Source: Streptomyces sp. NRRL F-5123
Lineage (GTDB): Bacteria > Actinomycetota > Actinomycetes > Streptomycetales > Streptomycetaceae
Reading direction: 5' to 3'
DNA: 64,000 bases
NCBI RefSeq assembly: GCF_000721495.1
Contig: NZ_JOHY01000039.1
Location: 19,640-83,639, forward strand
The translations under genes and the position numbers were made by a program. Below are positions 34,314 through 43,303 of this stretch, one piece after another. How positions within the stretch are numbered: the stretch's first letter is position 1; every line of letters starts with the position of its first letter. The notes below the pieces were generated by a model. That model did no database searches. It saw only the letters and a program-made list of their open reading frames with translations, and was not told the origin of the DNA.

Positions 34314-35096
34314 TCAGAACCCGGTGAACCGCGGCGCCCGCTTCGCCACGAACGCCGACACCGCCTCGCGGTGGTCAGACGTCGCCCCGGCCTCGCCCTG
34401 GAGTTCCGCTTCCAGCGCGAGGGCCTCGGGGAGGGAGTGGCCCGCGGCGAAGGCCAGCGCGCGCTTCATCGAGGCGTACGCCCGGGTCGGGCCCGCGGCG
34501 AGGCGGCGGGCGACGGCGAGCGCCTCCGCCGGGAGGTCCGCGGCGGGCACGACGCTGTTGGCGATACCGATCGCCGCGGCCTCGACCGCGGGCACGGACC
34601 GCGGGAAGAGCAGCAGATCGGCGGCCCGCGCATGGCCCACCAGGCGCGGCAGCGTCCAGGACATCCCGGAATCGGTGGAGAGGGCCACGCCCGCGAAGGC
34701 CGTGGTGAAGGACGCGGTGTCCGCGACCACGCGGTAGTCCGCGGCGAAGGCGAAACCCGCGCCCGCCCCGGCCGCGACCCCGTTCACCCCGGCGACCACG
34801 GGCTTGGGCATGGTCGCGATCGCGAGTGTGACGGGGTTGTAGTGGTCGGCGACGGTGGTCATCCCGCCGCCTGCCTCCAGCGTCGCGACGTGCTCCTTCA
34901 GGTCCTGCCCGACGCAGAAGGCCTTGCCGTTCGCGGTGAGCAGCACCGCGCGTACCGCCTGGTCGGCGGCGGCCTCCTGGAGCGCGTCGCGCAGGGCCAC
35001 CTTCGTGGCGGTGTCGAGCGCGTTCATCGCCTCCGGACGGTTCAGCGTGACGGTCGCGAGCCCGTCGGACACCTCGTACAGCACGTGGTCGGCCAT
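34314..35096 (-). CDS. Enoyl-CoA hydratase/isomerase family protein
   Basis: A 260-residue crotonase-fold protein. CoA-site features are ATVTLNRPEAMNALD, the A-x-G-K-A-F segment (ANGKAFCVGQDL) and VNGVAAGAGAGFAFAADYR, which forms the oxyanion hole. At the hydratase acidic positions it reads FAGVALSTDSGMSWTLPRL with Asp, resembling PaaG-type isomerases. The reaction therefore is probably on an acyl-CoA, but which one is not clear. The ATG at 35096 is chosen over an upstream open frame because AAGGGG precedes it and family similarity starts there. Confidence 0.87.
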   Translation of the reverse strand: MADHVLYEVSDGLATVTLNRPEAMNALDTATKVALRDALQEAAADQAVRAVLLTANGKAFCVGQDLKEHVATLEAGGGMTTVADHYNPVTLAIATMPKPVVAGVNGVAAGAGAGFAFAADYRVVADTASFTTAFAGVALSTDSGMSWTLPRLVGHARAADLLLFPRSVPAVEAAAIGIANSVVPAADLPAEALAVARRLAAGPTRAYASMKRALAFAAGHSLPEALALEAELQGEAGATSDHREAVSAFVAKRAPRFTGF

Positions 35097-35287
35097 GGCA
35101 CCAGCCCCTTCGTCGCGGCAACGGTCCAGGCCAGAATGCCGGACCGGGTGACCGAAATGCGGGCGTACGCGGGTGTCGATTGTGGAACGGAGTGCCACCG
35201 CTGTTGGTCATCGGGCTGGTGGATGCGGGATAATGGCCGAGAACCAATGTGTTCGAGTCCGAGCTGGTTTCAGGAAGGGGAACGAGC

Positions 35288-35455
35288 ATGGCGGCCATGA
35301 AGCCGCGGACGGGTGACGGCCCGCTCGAGGTGACCAAGGAGGGGCGGAGCATCATCATGCGCGTTCCGCTTGAGGGCGGCGGGCGGCTTGTTGTCGAGCT
35401 GACCCCGGACGAGGCGGATGCCCTCGGCGATGCGCTGAAGAAGGCCATCGTCTGA
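35288..35455 (+). CDS. DUF3117 family small protein
   Basis: A 55-residue protein that fits DUF3117 along its entire length (MAAMKPRTGDGPLEVTKEG to LGDALKKAIV). It is small and mixed in charge and probably cytoplasmic. The family is nearly universal in actinobacteria (Rv1211 in M. tuberculosis) with no known function. The ATG at 35288 has a strong GGAAGGGG site upstream. A perfect hairpin follows the stop, so it is a single-gene unit. Confidence 0.88.
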   Translation: MAAMKPRTGDGPLEVTKEGRSIIMRVPLEGGGRLVVELTPDEADALGDALKKAIV

Positions 35456-35476
35456 GACCAGCGGTCCCCTGCCTTC

Positions 35477-35514
35477 GCGGCCGCGTACCGGGCATGTCCC
35501 GAGTACGCGGCCGC
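35477..35514 (+). terminator. Terminator after DUF3117 gene
   Basis: A perfect 12-bp stem GCGGCCGCGTAC (35477-35488) pairs with 35503-35514 across a 14-base loop. The downstream GGTCTTT gives a short T-run. An alternative outer pairing (AGACCAGCGG at 35455-35464 with CCGCTGGTCT at 35511-35520) shares the right arm, so two mutually exclusive structures are possible. Confidence 0.8.
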
Positions 35515-35612
35515 TGGTCTTTCACCGGGTTCACCGGGATGACCCAGTTCACCGATGACCCGGTTCACCGGGCTCACCGGGGACCGCGGGTCCCGCTGCC
35601 GCCGGCGGAAGG

Positions 35613-36245
35613 CTACTGCGCCACCGCGCACAGCAGCCCGTCGTCGGTGGGCAGCAGGACCGGCGAGAGCCGCGCGTGGTCGCGCACCGCGCGCATCAGC
35701 TCGCGCAGCCGCATCGACTCCATGTCGTGGTGCGCGGCGTCCAGCGCGCGCCCCTGCCCGAAGGCGCCCTCGAAGCACAGCACGCCGCCGGGGCGCAGCA
35801 GCCGCAGCGACTCGTCCAGGTATTCCAGGTACTCCAGCCGGTCGGCGTCGCAGAAGACCAGGTCGTAGGCGCCGTCGGTGAGGCGCGGCAGGACGTCGAG
35901 GGCGGCGCCGGGAATGACGCGCGAGCGGTTCGCGGCGAAGCCGGCCTCGCGGTAGGCCTCGCGGGCCAGCTGCTGGCGGTCCGGCTCGGTGTCGACGGTG
36001 GTCAGCACCCCGTCCGCGCGCATGCCGCGCAGCAGGTGGATTCCGGAGACCCCCGCGCCGGTGCCGACCTCGACGACGTGTTTCGCGTTGCCGGCCGCGG
36101 CCAGCAGCCGCAGGGCCGCCCCGGTGCCGGGGGAGACGGGCCGCAGCCCGGACGCGTGCGAGCGGGCCCTGGCGCGTATGAGGGCGTCGTCCTCGGCGAC
36201 GAACGCGTCGGCGAACGCCCAGCTCGCCTGCCGGTTGCCGGTAAT
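35613..36245 (-). CDS. SAM-dependent O-methyltransferase, probable ATT start
   Basis: A methyltransferase of the catechol-O-methyltransferase-like class 3 family (Rv1220c position). Motif I is VVEVGTGAGVSGIHLL, then TVDTEPDRQQLAREAYREAG, FCDADRLEYLEYL with the metal-binding acidic residues, and LLRPGGVLCFEG. Family similarity begins at ITGNRQASWAFADAF. In this frame there is no ATG or GTG between there and a GTG at 36410, which would overlap the sigE promoter. The ATT at 36245 has GAGGAGAGG about 5 bases upstream, so initiation at ATT is likely. If not, the protein has a 55-residue extension. Confidence 0.8.
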   Translation of the reverse strand: MTGNRQASWAFADAFVAEDDALIRARARSHASGLRPVSPGTGAALRLLAAAGNAKHVVEVGTGAGVSGIHLLRGMRADGVLTTVDTEPDRQQLAREAYREAGFAANRSRVIPGAALDVLPRLTDGAYDLVFCDADRLEYLEYLDESLRLLRPGGVLCFEGAFGQGRALDAAHHDMESMRLRELMRAVRDHARLSPVLLPTDDGLLCAVAQ

Positions 36246-36367
36246 GGCCCTCTCCTCGTGCCGACTGTTCCCGTCTGCCCTGCGCTGACCGTGCTCACCG
36301 TGCCGACCGTGCGTGGCCGTGTGTGGCCGTACGGGGACTGTCCGGGCGACTGTATCCGTTGGTGCGG

Positions 36368-36393
36368 GGAACCCGCTGATGGGACTGCGCGTT
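36368..36393 (+). promoter_or_regulatory. ECF-type promoter upstream of sigE (GGAAC-N18-GTT)
   Basis: GGAAC at 36368-36372 is followed after exactly 18 bases by GTT at 36391-36393. This matches the spacing and core bases recognised by sigma-E/sigma-R-like ECF factors. It lies about 100 bases upstream of the sigE start codon, which suggests autoregulation. The match is visible; its use is inferred. Confidence 0.6.
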
Positions 36394-36494
36394 AGACACG
36401 GAGAAGGCACAAGGGCGGGAGTCCGCGGCAGCGGAGCGGGCCCCCGGCCCGGAGGCAGCAGTGCATTTATCCGGAGCTAACGGGCGAGGTGGCT

Positions 36495-37283
36495 ATGGTA
36501 GAGGCTCTACTGGACACCACCAGAGCCGACAGGGGAGGTGCGGCTGCCGCCGGTGACCGGAAGGTGCTGACGCGCTTTCGAAGGTCGGCCGGACAGCCGA
36601 AATCCGTGACCAACACTGCAGACGACCGTTCACGCGACGACGACTCCCCGACCGCGACCGCGACCTTCGCAGCCGACGGAGACCTCCAGGCGTGGACGCC
36701 TCCTTCGTGGGAGGAGATCGTCAGCACGCACAGTGCCCGGGTCTACCGGCTGGCCTACCGCCTGACCGGCAACCAGCACGACGCGGAGGACCTCACCCAG
36801 GAGGTCTTCGTGCGGGTCTTCCGATCCCTGTCCACCTACACGCCCGGCACGTTCGAGGGCTGGCTGCACCGCATCACCACGAACCTGTTCCTGGACATGG
36901 TGCGGCGCCGCCAGCGCATCCGGTTCGACGCCCTCGGCGACGACGCGGCGGAGCGGCTGCCCAGCCGCGAGCCGTCCCCCGCGCAGCACTTCAACGACAC
37001 CCACTTCGACGCCGACGTCCAGCAGGCGCTGGACACGCTGGCGCCGGAGTTCCGGGCCGCCGTGGTGCTCTGCGACATCGAGGGGCTGTCGTACGAGGAG
37101 ATCGCGGCGACGCTCGGCGTGAAGCTCGGTACGGTGCGGAGCCGGATCCACCGGGGACGCTCCCACCTGCGCAAGGCTCTGGAACACCGGGCGCCCGGCG
37201 CCCGGCCCGCCGGCTCCCCGGCTGACGTTCCCGCGCTCGCTGCCGTCGCACCGCAACCTGGCCAGGAGGGCGGCAGAGCGTGA
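36495..37283 (+). CDS. sigE: SigE-like ECF RNA polymerase sigma factor
   Basis: A 262-residue ECF sigma factor orthologous by sequence and position to M. tuberculosis SigE (Rv1221). The sigma-2 region reads [31 protein letters not shown] and the sigma-4 region [32 protein letters not shown]. An N-terminal extension of about 70 residues precedes sigma-2. The ATG at 36495 follows GAGGTGG; a GTG at 36489 is an alternative. The stop overlaps the anti-sigma start (GTGA). In relatives it controls envelope stress; it probably controls itself through the promoter at 36368. Confidence 0.93.
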   Translation: MVEALLDTTRADRGGAAAAGDRKVLTRFRRSAGQPKSVTNTADDRSRDDDSPTATATFAADGDLQAWTPPSWEEIVSTHSARVYRLAYRLTGNQHDAEDLTQEVFVRVFRSLSTYTPGTFEGWLHRITTNLFLDMVRRRQRIRFDALGDDAAERLPSREPSPAQHFNDTHFDADVQQALDTLAPEFRAAVVLCDIEGLSYEEIAATLGVKLGTVRSRIHRGRSHLRKALEHRAPGARPAGSPADVPALAAVAPQPGQEGGRA

Positions 37284-38245
37284 GCAGCAGCGGTTCCGGC
37301 GACCCGCGCGACAAGCGCGCCGCCGCCGCGGAGCAGCACCTGGGCGACCGGCTCGCCGCGTTCGTCGACGGCGAGCTGGCGGACGACGCGCGGGACCGCG
37401 TCCAGGCCCATCTGGCGACCTGTCCCCAGTGCAAGGCCGCCGCCACCGAGCAGCGCCGCCTCAAGAGCGTCGTGGCGGCCTCCGAGCTGCCCGCGATCTC
37501 GGCCGGCCTGCTGGCCAGGCTCCAGGGCCTCGCGGCATGCGGCCCCGACGGTCCCGACGGCCGCGGCGGCGACCCCAAGGGCGGACCTCCCGGCCTGGCG
37601 GACCTGCGTGCGCTGCCCGGGCCCGGCGACGGGCCCGGGCCTTTCGACAGCCGCCTGCTCGGCTCCGACGTCTTCGGCACCGGCACCCGCCGCCCCTCCT
37701 ACCTCAGCCCCGCCCACGACCTGGTCGCACCCGGCGAGGGCAAGGGCGCGCGCGGCTTCCGCATCCACGAAACGGCCCGCGGCCTCACCGGCGGCGCCGA
37801 CCGCGCCGACCGCGTCTCGCTCGACGTGCCCGTACGCCCCCAGGCCGCGCCCCGCGCCGGCGGTGCGCCGGCGGCCGCGGCCCAGTCGTCCTTCAGCCGG
37901 CGGTTCGCCTTCGCGGCGGCCGGCGCCTTCTCGATGGCGGCCATCGCCCTCGGCGGCGCCCTCCCGATGGAGGCCGGTGTCGACAACGGCGCCCACCCCG
38001 ACGACGGGCCCGCGGTCACCCCCTTCAGCGCGAACTCGGTCACCGACACCCGCGGCACCACCCCGCGCGATCTGCTGGACGCGCGCGAGCAGCGGATGAT
38101 GCGGCAGGCCCGGGTCGCGCCGTCCCCCTCGGCTGTCGTGACGCCCGGCTCGGTGCCGTCCGTCACATCGGTGGCGCTGCGTGCGGTCTCCGCGGCGGCC
38201 GCCGCCCCGGCGACGGCCGCCGCCGGCCCGGCCGCGGTGCGCTGA
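37280..38245 (+). CDS. Zinc-type (ZAS) transmembrane anti-sigma factor of SigE
   Basis: A 321-residue partner of sigE. The N-terminal zinc anti-sigma motif is His 44, Cys 48 and Cys 51 in AHLATCPQC, preceded by [15 protein letters not shown] long Gly/Pro/Asp-rich linker follows (about 70-200), then one helix (about 208-230, [21 protein letters not shown]) and an external Ser/Ala-rich tail. It would hold SigE at the membrane until stress. The GTG start overlaps the sigE stop by 4 bp, ensuring equal synthesis. In mycobacteria the next gene is the protease htrA, which is not present here. Confidence 0.85.
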   Translation: MSSSGSGDPRDKRAAAAEQHLGDRLAAFVDGELADDARDRVQAHLATCPQCKAAATEQRRLKSVVAASELPAISAGLLARLQGLAACGPDGPDGRGGDPKGGPPGLADLRALPGPGDGPGPFDSRLLGSDVFGTGTRRPSYLSPAHDLVAPGEGKGARGFRIHETARGLTGGADRADRVSLDVPVRPQAAPRAGGAPAAAAQSSFSRRFAFAAAGAFSMAAIALGGALPMEAGVDNGAHPDDGPAVTPFSANSVTDTRGTTPRDLLDAREQRMMRQARVAPSPSAVVTPGSVPSVTSVALRAVSAAAAAPATAAAGPAAVR

Positions 38246-38382
38246 GCAGCATGCTTTACGTGATGGTCAGCTCTTTTCAACGTAGGGTTGTCCACAGCCA
38301 CTCCCGCGTCCCCCACGTGGGCAGGTAACGTAAGTGCGCCGGACACAGCCCCCCGGCTGCGGACGTCCCAAGGAGCTGCACG

Positions 38383-38877
38383 GTGTTCTTCGACATAGGC
38401 CCGCTTGAGCTGGTCGCGATCGTCGTCATCGCCGTGCTCGTCTTCGGCCCCGACAAGCTGCCGAAGGTCATCCAGGACGCCATGGCGTTCATCCGGAAGG
38501 TGCGGGAGTTCTCCGACAGCGCCAAGGAGGACATCCGCCGCGAGCTGGGGCCGGAGTTCAAGGACTTCGAGTTCGAGGACCTGAACCCGAAGACGTTCAT
38601 CCGCAAGAACCTGATGAGCGACGACGACGAGTACGGCCTCAAGGAACTCCAGGAGATCGGCAAGAACCTGGACCTGCGCAAGGAGATGGCCGAGGTCACG
38701 GACGCGGTCAACGGCACGGACACCGGCGCCTCGGCCTCCCGCTCCTCCGCCGCGGGCTCGTCCGGCAAGGGCACCTCCGGTTCCTCCGGTACGGGCGGGG
38801 GCACCCCCGACCGGCTGCGCAAGCGCGAGAAGCTGTCCGAGGACGAGACGCCGCCGTACGACTCCGACGCGACCTGA
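38383..38877 (+). CDS. tatB: TatB, twin-arginine translocase subunit
   Basis: A 164-residue protein with the Tat A/B hallmark: a short N-terminal helix (GPLELVAIVVIAVLVFGPDKLP) with the FGP hinge, then an amphipathic helix (KVIQDAMAFIRKVREFSDSAKEDIRREL) and a Ser/Gly-rich acidic tail. The EDLNPKTFIRKNLM segment is typical of actinobacterial TatB. It receives folded proteins with TatC. The GTG at 38383 has AAGGAG upstream. The position behind sigE and its anti-sigma factor matches Rv1224. Confidence 0.92.
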   Translation: MFFDIGPLELVAIVVIAVLVFGPDKLPKVIQDAMAFIRKVREFSDSAKEDIRRELGPEFKDFEFEDLNPKTFIRKNLMSDDDEYGLKELQEIGKNLDLRKEMAEVTDAVNGTDTGASASRSSAAGSSGKGTSGSSGTGGGTPDRLRKREKLSEDETPPYDSDAT

Positions 38878-39082
38878 GGTCCCCTCACGCGTCGTCCGGG
38901 AAGCGGGTTTCACAGCGGCCTGCGAGCGTTGCGAGCGTCAACCTGATTGCGTGATTTCACCCTATCGAGTGGTCATTGTCCGTGTGTTCGCCGTCACCCC
39001 ACGCCGTTTCGGCCCCCGAACCCACCCAGGGTCGGGCAAGATGGCGTCGCCCATAGGGGCACTTCGAGGAGGCGCGACCCGT

Positions 39083-39697
39083 ATGGAGACCAGGACCGGC
39101 ACGGCGCAGAGCGCGGTCGACGGCTATCTGACGGCCGACTTCCCCTGGTACGGCCTGGACGAGGCGTTCACCGGACGCCGCTGGCTGCAATCGGTGGGGA
39201 CCAGCGGTGACGGCACGGTCGAGTACGGCTCGACAGGGCACGGCGACGAGCCCACGCTCAAGGCCGACCCGGCCGACGAGAGCCAGCGCTTCGCGGTGGT
39301 CATGACGGTCGCTCAGCGGCCCCGCAGGCGCACGCCGGACGGCACCGGGCTGCTGGAGGCCACGTCCGTCTCCTCGGCCGCCTGGCTGGCCGGCTCCGGC
39401 CTGCTGGCCTGCACCTGGCCCACGACGATGGAACGCGCCCTGCGGCAGGACTGGCTCGACCAGCAGACCGCCACGGCGTGGGAGCTCGCCGACGACCTCG
39501 ACGGCTCCGGCTGGGCCGCGCTCACCCTTCCGGTGGACGGCGAGCCCACGCCCTTCCACTACCGCGAATCGGAGTACGGCTGGGTCCTCGCGGGCTCCGC
39601 CGCCGGCGTCCACCTCGGCGCGTTCGGGCGCGGCATGAGCGCGTACGGGTTGGCCTTGGCGGCCATCCCCGACATCCGGCTGTACGACGCCGGGTAG
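39083..39697 (+). CDS. Conserved hypothetical protein
   Basis: A 204-residue soluble protein without a signal peptide or membrane segment. It is rich in Trp (FPWYGLDEAFTGRRWLQ, SGLLACTWPTTMERALRQDW and ESEYGWVLAGS). The C-terminal third (LTLPVDGEPTPFHYRESEYGWVLAG to GAFGRGMSAYGLALAAI) is beta-rich. I recall similar Streptomyces proteins but no function. The ATG at 39083 has GAGGAGG about 9 bases upstream; the open frame extends 44 codons further but lacks such a site. Confidence 0.72.
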   Translation: METRTGTAQSAVDGYLTADFPWYGLDEAFTGRRWLQSVGTSGDGTVEYGSTGHGDEPTLKADPADESQRFAVVMTVAQRPRRRTPDGTGLLEATSVSSAAWLAGSGLLACTWPTTMERALRQDWLDQQTATAWELADDLDGSGWAALTLPVDGEPTPFHYRESEYGWVLAGSAAGVHLGAFGRGMSAYGLALAAIPDIRLYDAG

Positions 39698-39781
39698 CGC
39701 TTTGGCCGCGGCTCCGGCCGCCCCGGGGTGCCTCTTGCGGTAGGCGCCGCGACCTTCCCGCCGTGCGTGGTTGCGCGCGAA

Positions 39782-39883
39782 GTTCTCCCCTCGGGCTTCG
39801 CCCGGGAGGTGCCCCCACGCGCCCCTGACAAACGCTCACCCTGCGTGCAGAGGGCAACCACCAGGGGCACGGGGAACTGCGCG
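39782..39883. repeat. Dispersed intergenic repeat, copy C (internal segment inverted relative to copy B)
   Basis: This repeat lies in the convergent gap before mrp. The module GTTCTCCCC to CACGCGCCCCTG is at 39782-39827 and the right border with GGGGAACTGCGCG at 39863-39883, as in copy B. The 35-base interior (39828-39862) is the reverse complement of the interior of copy B, so the interior is flipped while the borders are not. The rest of the 264-bp gap holds further shared words (GGTGCCTCTTGCGGT at about 39728) and no gene. Confidence 0.75.
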
Positions 39884-39961
39884 ACCAGCCCGCCACCGGC
39901 GGACGGTCCCGGGGTTACCGGAACAGGCAGCCCGGGGGGCTGGGACGCGAGCCGGCAGGGG

Positions 39962-41137
39962 TCAGAACTTGTTGCGCGGGGTGATCCCGAGGGAGAGGCC
40001 CGACAGGCCGCGCTGACGCGCGCCGAGTTTGGACGCGATGCCGCGCAGGGCGGCGCCCGCGGGGGAGTCGGGGTGCGCGACGGCGACCGGGCGGCCGTCG
40101 TCGCCGCCCTCGCGGAGGCGGACGTCGATGGGGATGCGGCCGAGGACGGGGACCGTCGCGCCCGTCGTACGGGTGAGTCCCTCGGCGACCCGGTCGCCGC
40201 CTCCCGTGCCGAAGACCTCCACGATCTCGTCGCAGTGCGGGCACGGCATGCCCGCCATGTTCTCCACCACGCCCACGATCTTCTGGTGCGTCTGCACCGC
40301 GATCGCGCCCGCCCGCTCGGCGACCTCCGCGGCGGCCTGCTGCGGGGTCGTCACGACGATGATCTCCGCGTTCGGCATGAGCTGGGCGACGGAGATCGCG
40401 ATGTCCCCGGTGCCGGGCGGCAGGTCGAGCAGCAGCACGTCGAGGTCGCCCCAGTAGACGTCCGCGAGGAACTGCTGCAGCGCGCGGTGCAGCATGGGCC
40501 CGCGCCAGACCACCGGCTCGTTGCCGGGGGTGAACATGCCGATCGAGATGACCTTCACCCCGTTGGCCGACGGCGGCATGATCATGTTCTCGACCTGCGT
40601 GGGCCGCCCGTCCGCGCCGAGCATGCGCGGCACGCTGTGCCCGTAGATGTCCGCGTCCACGACGCCGACCTTGAGGCCGTCCGCGGCCATCGCCGCCGCG
40701 AGGTTGACCGTCACCGAGGACTTGCCGACGCCGCCCTTGCCGGAGGCCACCGCGTAGACCCGGGTCAGCGAGCCCGGCTGGGCGAAGGGGATCTCCCGCT
40801 CCGCCTGCCCGCCGCGCAGCGTCTCCGCGAGCCCGCGGCGCTGCTCGTCGCTCATCACGTCCAGCTCGACCCGCACCGAGGTGACGCCGGGGACGGCGGC
40901 GACGGCCGACGTGACGCGCTCGGTGATCGTGTCCCGCATCGGACAGCCGGACACCGTCAGGTAGACGGCGACGGCGACGGTGCCGTCCGCGGCGATGTCC
41001 ACGGATTTGACCATGCCGAGGTCGGTGATCGGCTTGTGGATCTCCGGGTCGTTCACCGTGGCCAGCGCGGCGCGCACGGCCTCGTCCGTCGGTGTGGCGG
41101 CCGGCGCGGTGCCCGAGCCGTACGTGGTGGTAGCCAT
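39962..41137 (-). CDS. mrp: Mrp/ApbC family iron-sulfur cluster carrier ATPase
   Basis: A 391-residue cytoplasmic protein. Residues 18-95 form a DUF59/MIP18 domain (TVNDPEIHKPITDLGMVKSV, with Cys 65 in SGCPM). The ParA/MinD-like ATPase domain begins with the deviant Walker A GKGGVGKSS at 133-141. The PCPHC pair late in the chain is the cluster-binding CxxC. It carries Fe-S clusters to target enzymes. It is the last gene on the minus strand before a repeat-filled convergent gap. The neighbours match Rv1229c onward. Confidence 0.92.
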   Translation of the reverse strand: MATTTYGSGTAPAATPTDEAVRAALATVNDPEIHKPITDLGMVKSVDIAADGTVAVAVYLTVSGCPMRDTITERVTSAVAAVPGVTSVRVELDVMSDEQRRGLAETLRGGQAEREIPFAQPGSLTRVYAVASGKGGVGKSSVTVNLAAAMAADGLKVGVVDADIYGHSVPRMLGADGRPTQVENMIMPPSANGVKVISIGMFTPGNEPVVWRGPMLHRALQQFLADVYWGDLDVLLLDLPPGTGDIAISVAQLMPNAEIIVVTTPQQAAAEVAERAGAIAVQTHQKIVGVVENMAGMPCPHCDEIVEVFGTGGGDRVAEGLTRTTGATVPVLGRIPIDVRLREGGDDGRPVAVAHPDSPAGAALRGIASKLGARQRGLSGLSLGITPRNKF

Positions 41138-41169
41138 ACGTTGATGGTACGGGGGCCGCCGAGGGCGGA

Positions 41170-41766
41170 TCAGCGGCCCCGGCCGTCTGCTTCGTCACCC
41201 CGCGGAACGGGCGTGCGGTCCCGCTCCCGGGGGTGTGCGCGGCGCTCCTCGATGTCCCTGAGCAGGTCCTGCAGCTCCGAGCGGATCCAGTCGCGGGTCG
41301 CGACCTCGCCGAGGCCCGCCCGCAGCGCGGCGACCTCGCGCGTGAGGTACTCGGTGTCGGCGATGCTGCGCTCGTTCTGCTTGCGGTCCTGCTCCAGGTT
41401 GACCCGGTCCCGGTCGTCCTGCCTGTTCTGCGCGAGGAGGATCAGCGGGGCCGCGTAGGAGGCCTGCAGCGACAGCGCGAGGGTCAGGAAGATGAAGGGG
41501 TAGCGGTCGAAGCGCAGGTCGTCGGGTCCGAAGGCGTTCCACAGCACCCACATGATGATGACGACCGTCATCCAGACGATGAAGCGGCCCGTGCCCAGGA
41601 ACCGCGCGACGCGCTCGGAGAGGTTGCCGAAGGCCTCCGGGTCGTAGGCGGGCAGCCAGCGGCGCCGGACGTCCCGCGGCTGGTCCAGCCGCACCCGGAC
41701 GCGCGGCGGGGCGGTGGCCCCCGCCGGGTTCCGCAGCCCGGCGCGGTCGCGGTCGTCAGCGGCCAT
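41170..41766 (-). CDS. DUF1003 family membrane protein
   Basis: A 198-residue protein with two helices (about 63-80, IVWMTVVIIMWVLWNAFG, and 90-110, YPFIFLTLALSLQASYAAPLIL), both characteristic of DUF1003, plus LLAQNRQDDRDRVNLEQD. A coiled-coil-prone charged tail follows (about 118-185). Function unknown. It overlaps the upstream CBS/MgtE-like gene by 11 bp, so the two are coupled, and is followed by mrp. Confidence 0.85.
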   Translation of the reverse strand: MAADDRDRAGLRNPAGATAPPRVRVRLDQPRDVRRRWLPAYDPEAFGNLSERVARFLGTGRFIVWMTVVIIMWVLWNAFGPDDLRFDRYPFIFLTLALSLQASYAAPLILLAQNRQDDRDRVNLEQDRKQNERSIADTEYLTREVAALRAGLGEVATRDWIRSELQDLLRDIEERRAHPRERDRTPVPRGDEADGRGR

Positions 41767-43102
41767 CGTCCGCCTCCGCCGTGGTGTCGGCGGCGGGCCC
41801 GGTGCCGTGCAGCTCGGTCTCCCGCCAGTCCTCGGGCAGCAGGTGGTCCAGGACGTCGTCGACGGTCACGGCGCCCAGCAGCGCCCCGCTCTCGTCCACC
41901 ACGGGCGCGGAGATCATGTTGTACGTGGCCAGGAAGCTGGTCACCGACGGCAGCGCGGTGTCCGGAGCGAGCGGGCGCAGGTCGGTGTCGACGATCGCGC
42001 CGAGCAGTGTGAACGGCGGGTCGCGCAGCAGCCGCTGGAAGTGCACCAGGCCCAGGTACTTGCCGGTGGGGGTCTGGTCGGGCGGCCGGCACACGTAGAT
42101 CTGCGCGGCGAGCGCGGGCGACAGGTCGGGGTTGCGGATCCGGGCGAGCGCGTCGGCGACCGTCGCGTCCGGGCGCAGCACGATCGGCTCGGTCGTCATG
42201 AGCCCGCCCGCGGTGCGCTCCTCGTACGACAGCAGCCGCCGCACGCCCGCCGCGTCCTGCGGGCGCATCAGGGCCAGCAGCCGCTCCTGGTCGTGGTCGG
42301 GCAGCTCGGCGAGCAGGTCGGCGGCGTCGTCGGGGTCCATCGCCTCCAGGACGTCCGCGGCACGCTCCTCCTGGAGCTTGCCCAGGATCTCGACCTGGTC
42401 GTCGTCCGGCAGCTCCTCCAGGACGTCCGCGAGCCGGTCGTCGTCGAGGGCCGCGGCGACCTCGCCGCGCCGCTTGGGGGACAGGTGGTGCAGGACGTTC
42501 GCGAGGTCGGCGGGGCGCAGCTGCTCGAAGGTCGCGACCAGGTTCTCCGCGCCCTGCTCGCCCTCGGGGAGCCGGAATCCGCTGACCGACGACCAGTCGA
42601 CGGTGAGCGCCTCGCCCTTGCGGCGCAGGGCGCCGGACTTGCCGCGGCGGATGAACACCTTGTCGATCTCCCAGTCCCTGCGGGCCGGCAGCTGGGCCAT
42701 GGACACGTCGAGGACGGTGACCTCCTCGCCGGCGTCCTCGCCCGTCGCCGCGCCCTCCGCGGTGCCCTCCGCCGTCCCGCCGTCGGGCATCCAGCGCACC
42801 CGGCGGTCCAGCAGCTCGCCGAGCACCAGGGTCTCGGTCGGGCGCTGCTCGAAGCGCCGGACGTTCAGCACCCCCGTGGTGATGACCTGGCCCGCCTCGA
42901 CGCCCGTCACCCGGGTCATCGGCAGGAAGATCCGGCGCCGACCGACCACCTCGACGACCAGGCCCAGCACACGCGGCGGGCGCCCGCCGACGCGCAGCAT
43001 GACCACGACGTCCCGGACCCGCCCGACCTCGTCGCCGTTGGGATCGAAGGCCGCGACGCCCGCCAGATGGGACACGAAGACCCGCGGGGTGCCTGCGACC
43101 AT
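41756..43102 (-). CDS. MgtE N-domain and CBS-domain protein without membrane helices
   Basis: A 448-residue soluble protein. Residues 5-75 form a PRC-barrel-like segment (FDPNGDEVGRVRDVVVML), and about 190-300 the superhelical MgtE_N domain (DLANVLHHLSPKRRGEVAAALDDDRLADVLEELPDDDQVEIL). Two CBS repeats follow at about 310-430 (GGLMTTEPIVLRPDATVADALARI and MISAPVVDESGALLGAVTVDDVLDHLLP). The transmembrane magnesium channel of MgtE is missing, which is normal for this actinobacterial family (Rv1232c position). It probably senses Mg2+ or nucleotides for another protein; corA is 2.6 kb away. Confidence 0.85.
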   Translation of the reverse strand: MVAGTPRVFVSHLAGVAAFDPNGDEVGRVRDVVVMLRVGGRPPRVLGLVVEVVGRRRIFLPMTRVTGVEAGQVITTGVLNVRRFEQRPTETLVLGELLDRRVRWMPDGGTAEGTAEGAATGEDAGEEVTVLDVSMAQLPARRDWEIDKVFIRRGKSGALRRKGEALTVDWSSVSGFRLPEGEQGAENLVATFEQLRPADLANVLHHLSPKRRGEVAAALDDDRLADVLEELPDDDQVEILGKLQEERAADVLEAMDPDDAADLLAELPDHDQERLLALMRPQDAAGVRRLLSYEERTAGGLMTTEPIVLRPDATVADALARIRNPDLSPALAAQIYVCRPPDQTPTGKYLGLVHFQRLLRDPPFTLLGAIVDTDLRPLAPDTALPSVTSFLATYNMISAPVVDESGALLGAVTVDDVLDHLLPEDWRETELHGTGPAADTTAEADDGR

Positions 43103-43303
43103 CGGGCCTCCTCACCGGTACGCGCCGCCACTCCCCGCCAGGCTAACCCGCGCCGATCTTGCCTGCCGCGCGAAGGACCCCGGAACGCCCCCGGCGGAGG
43201 GCCCCGGAACGCCCCGCCGGGGGAGGGCGGGTGCTCCCGGGGGGTACGGTGCGGTAGCTTCGGCCACGCCCGCCGCCGCCGTCACCGAGGGGTTCGAGCC
43301 CAC

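Noticed and set aside
35519-35582. TTCACCGGG direct repeats behind the DUF3117 terminator
   Set aside because: They are short, irregular and in a small convergent gap; probably slippage without function.
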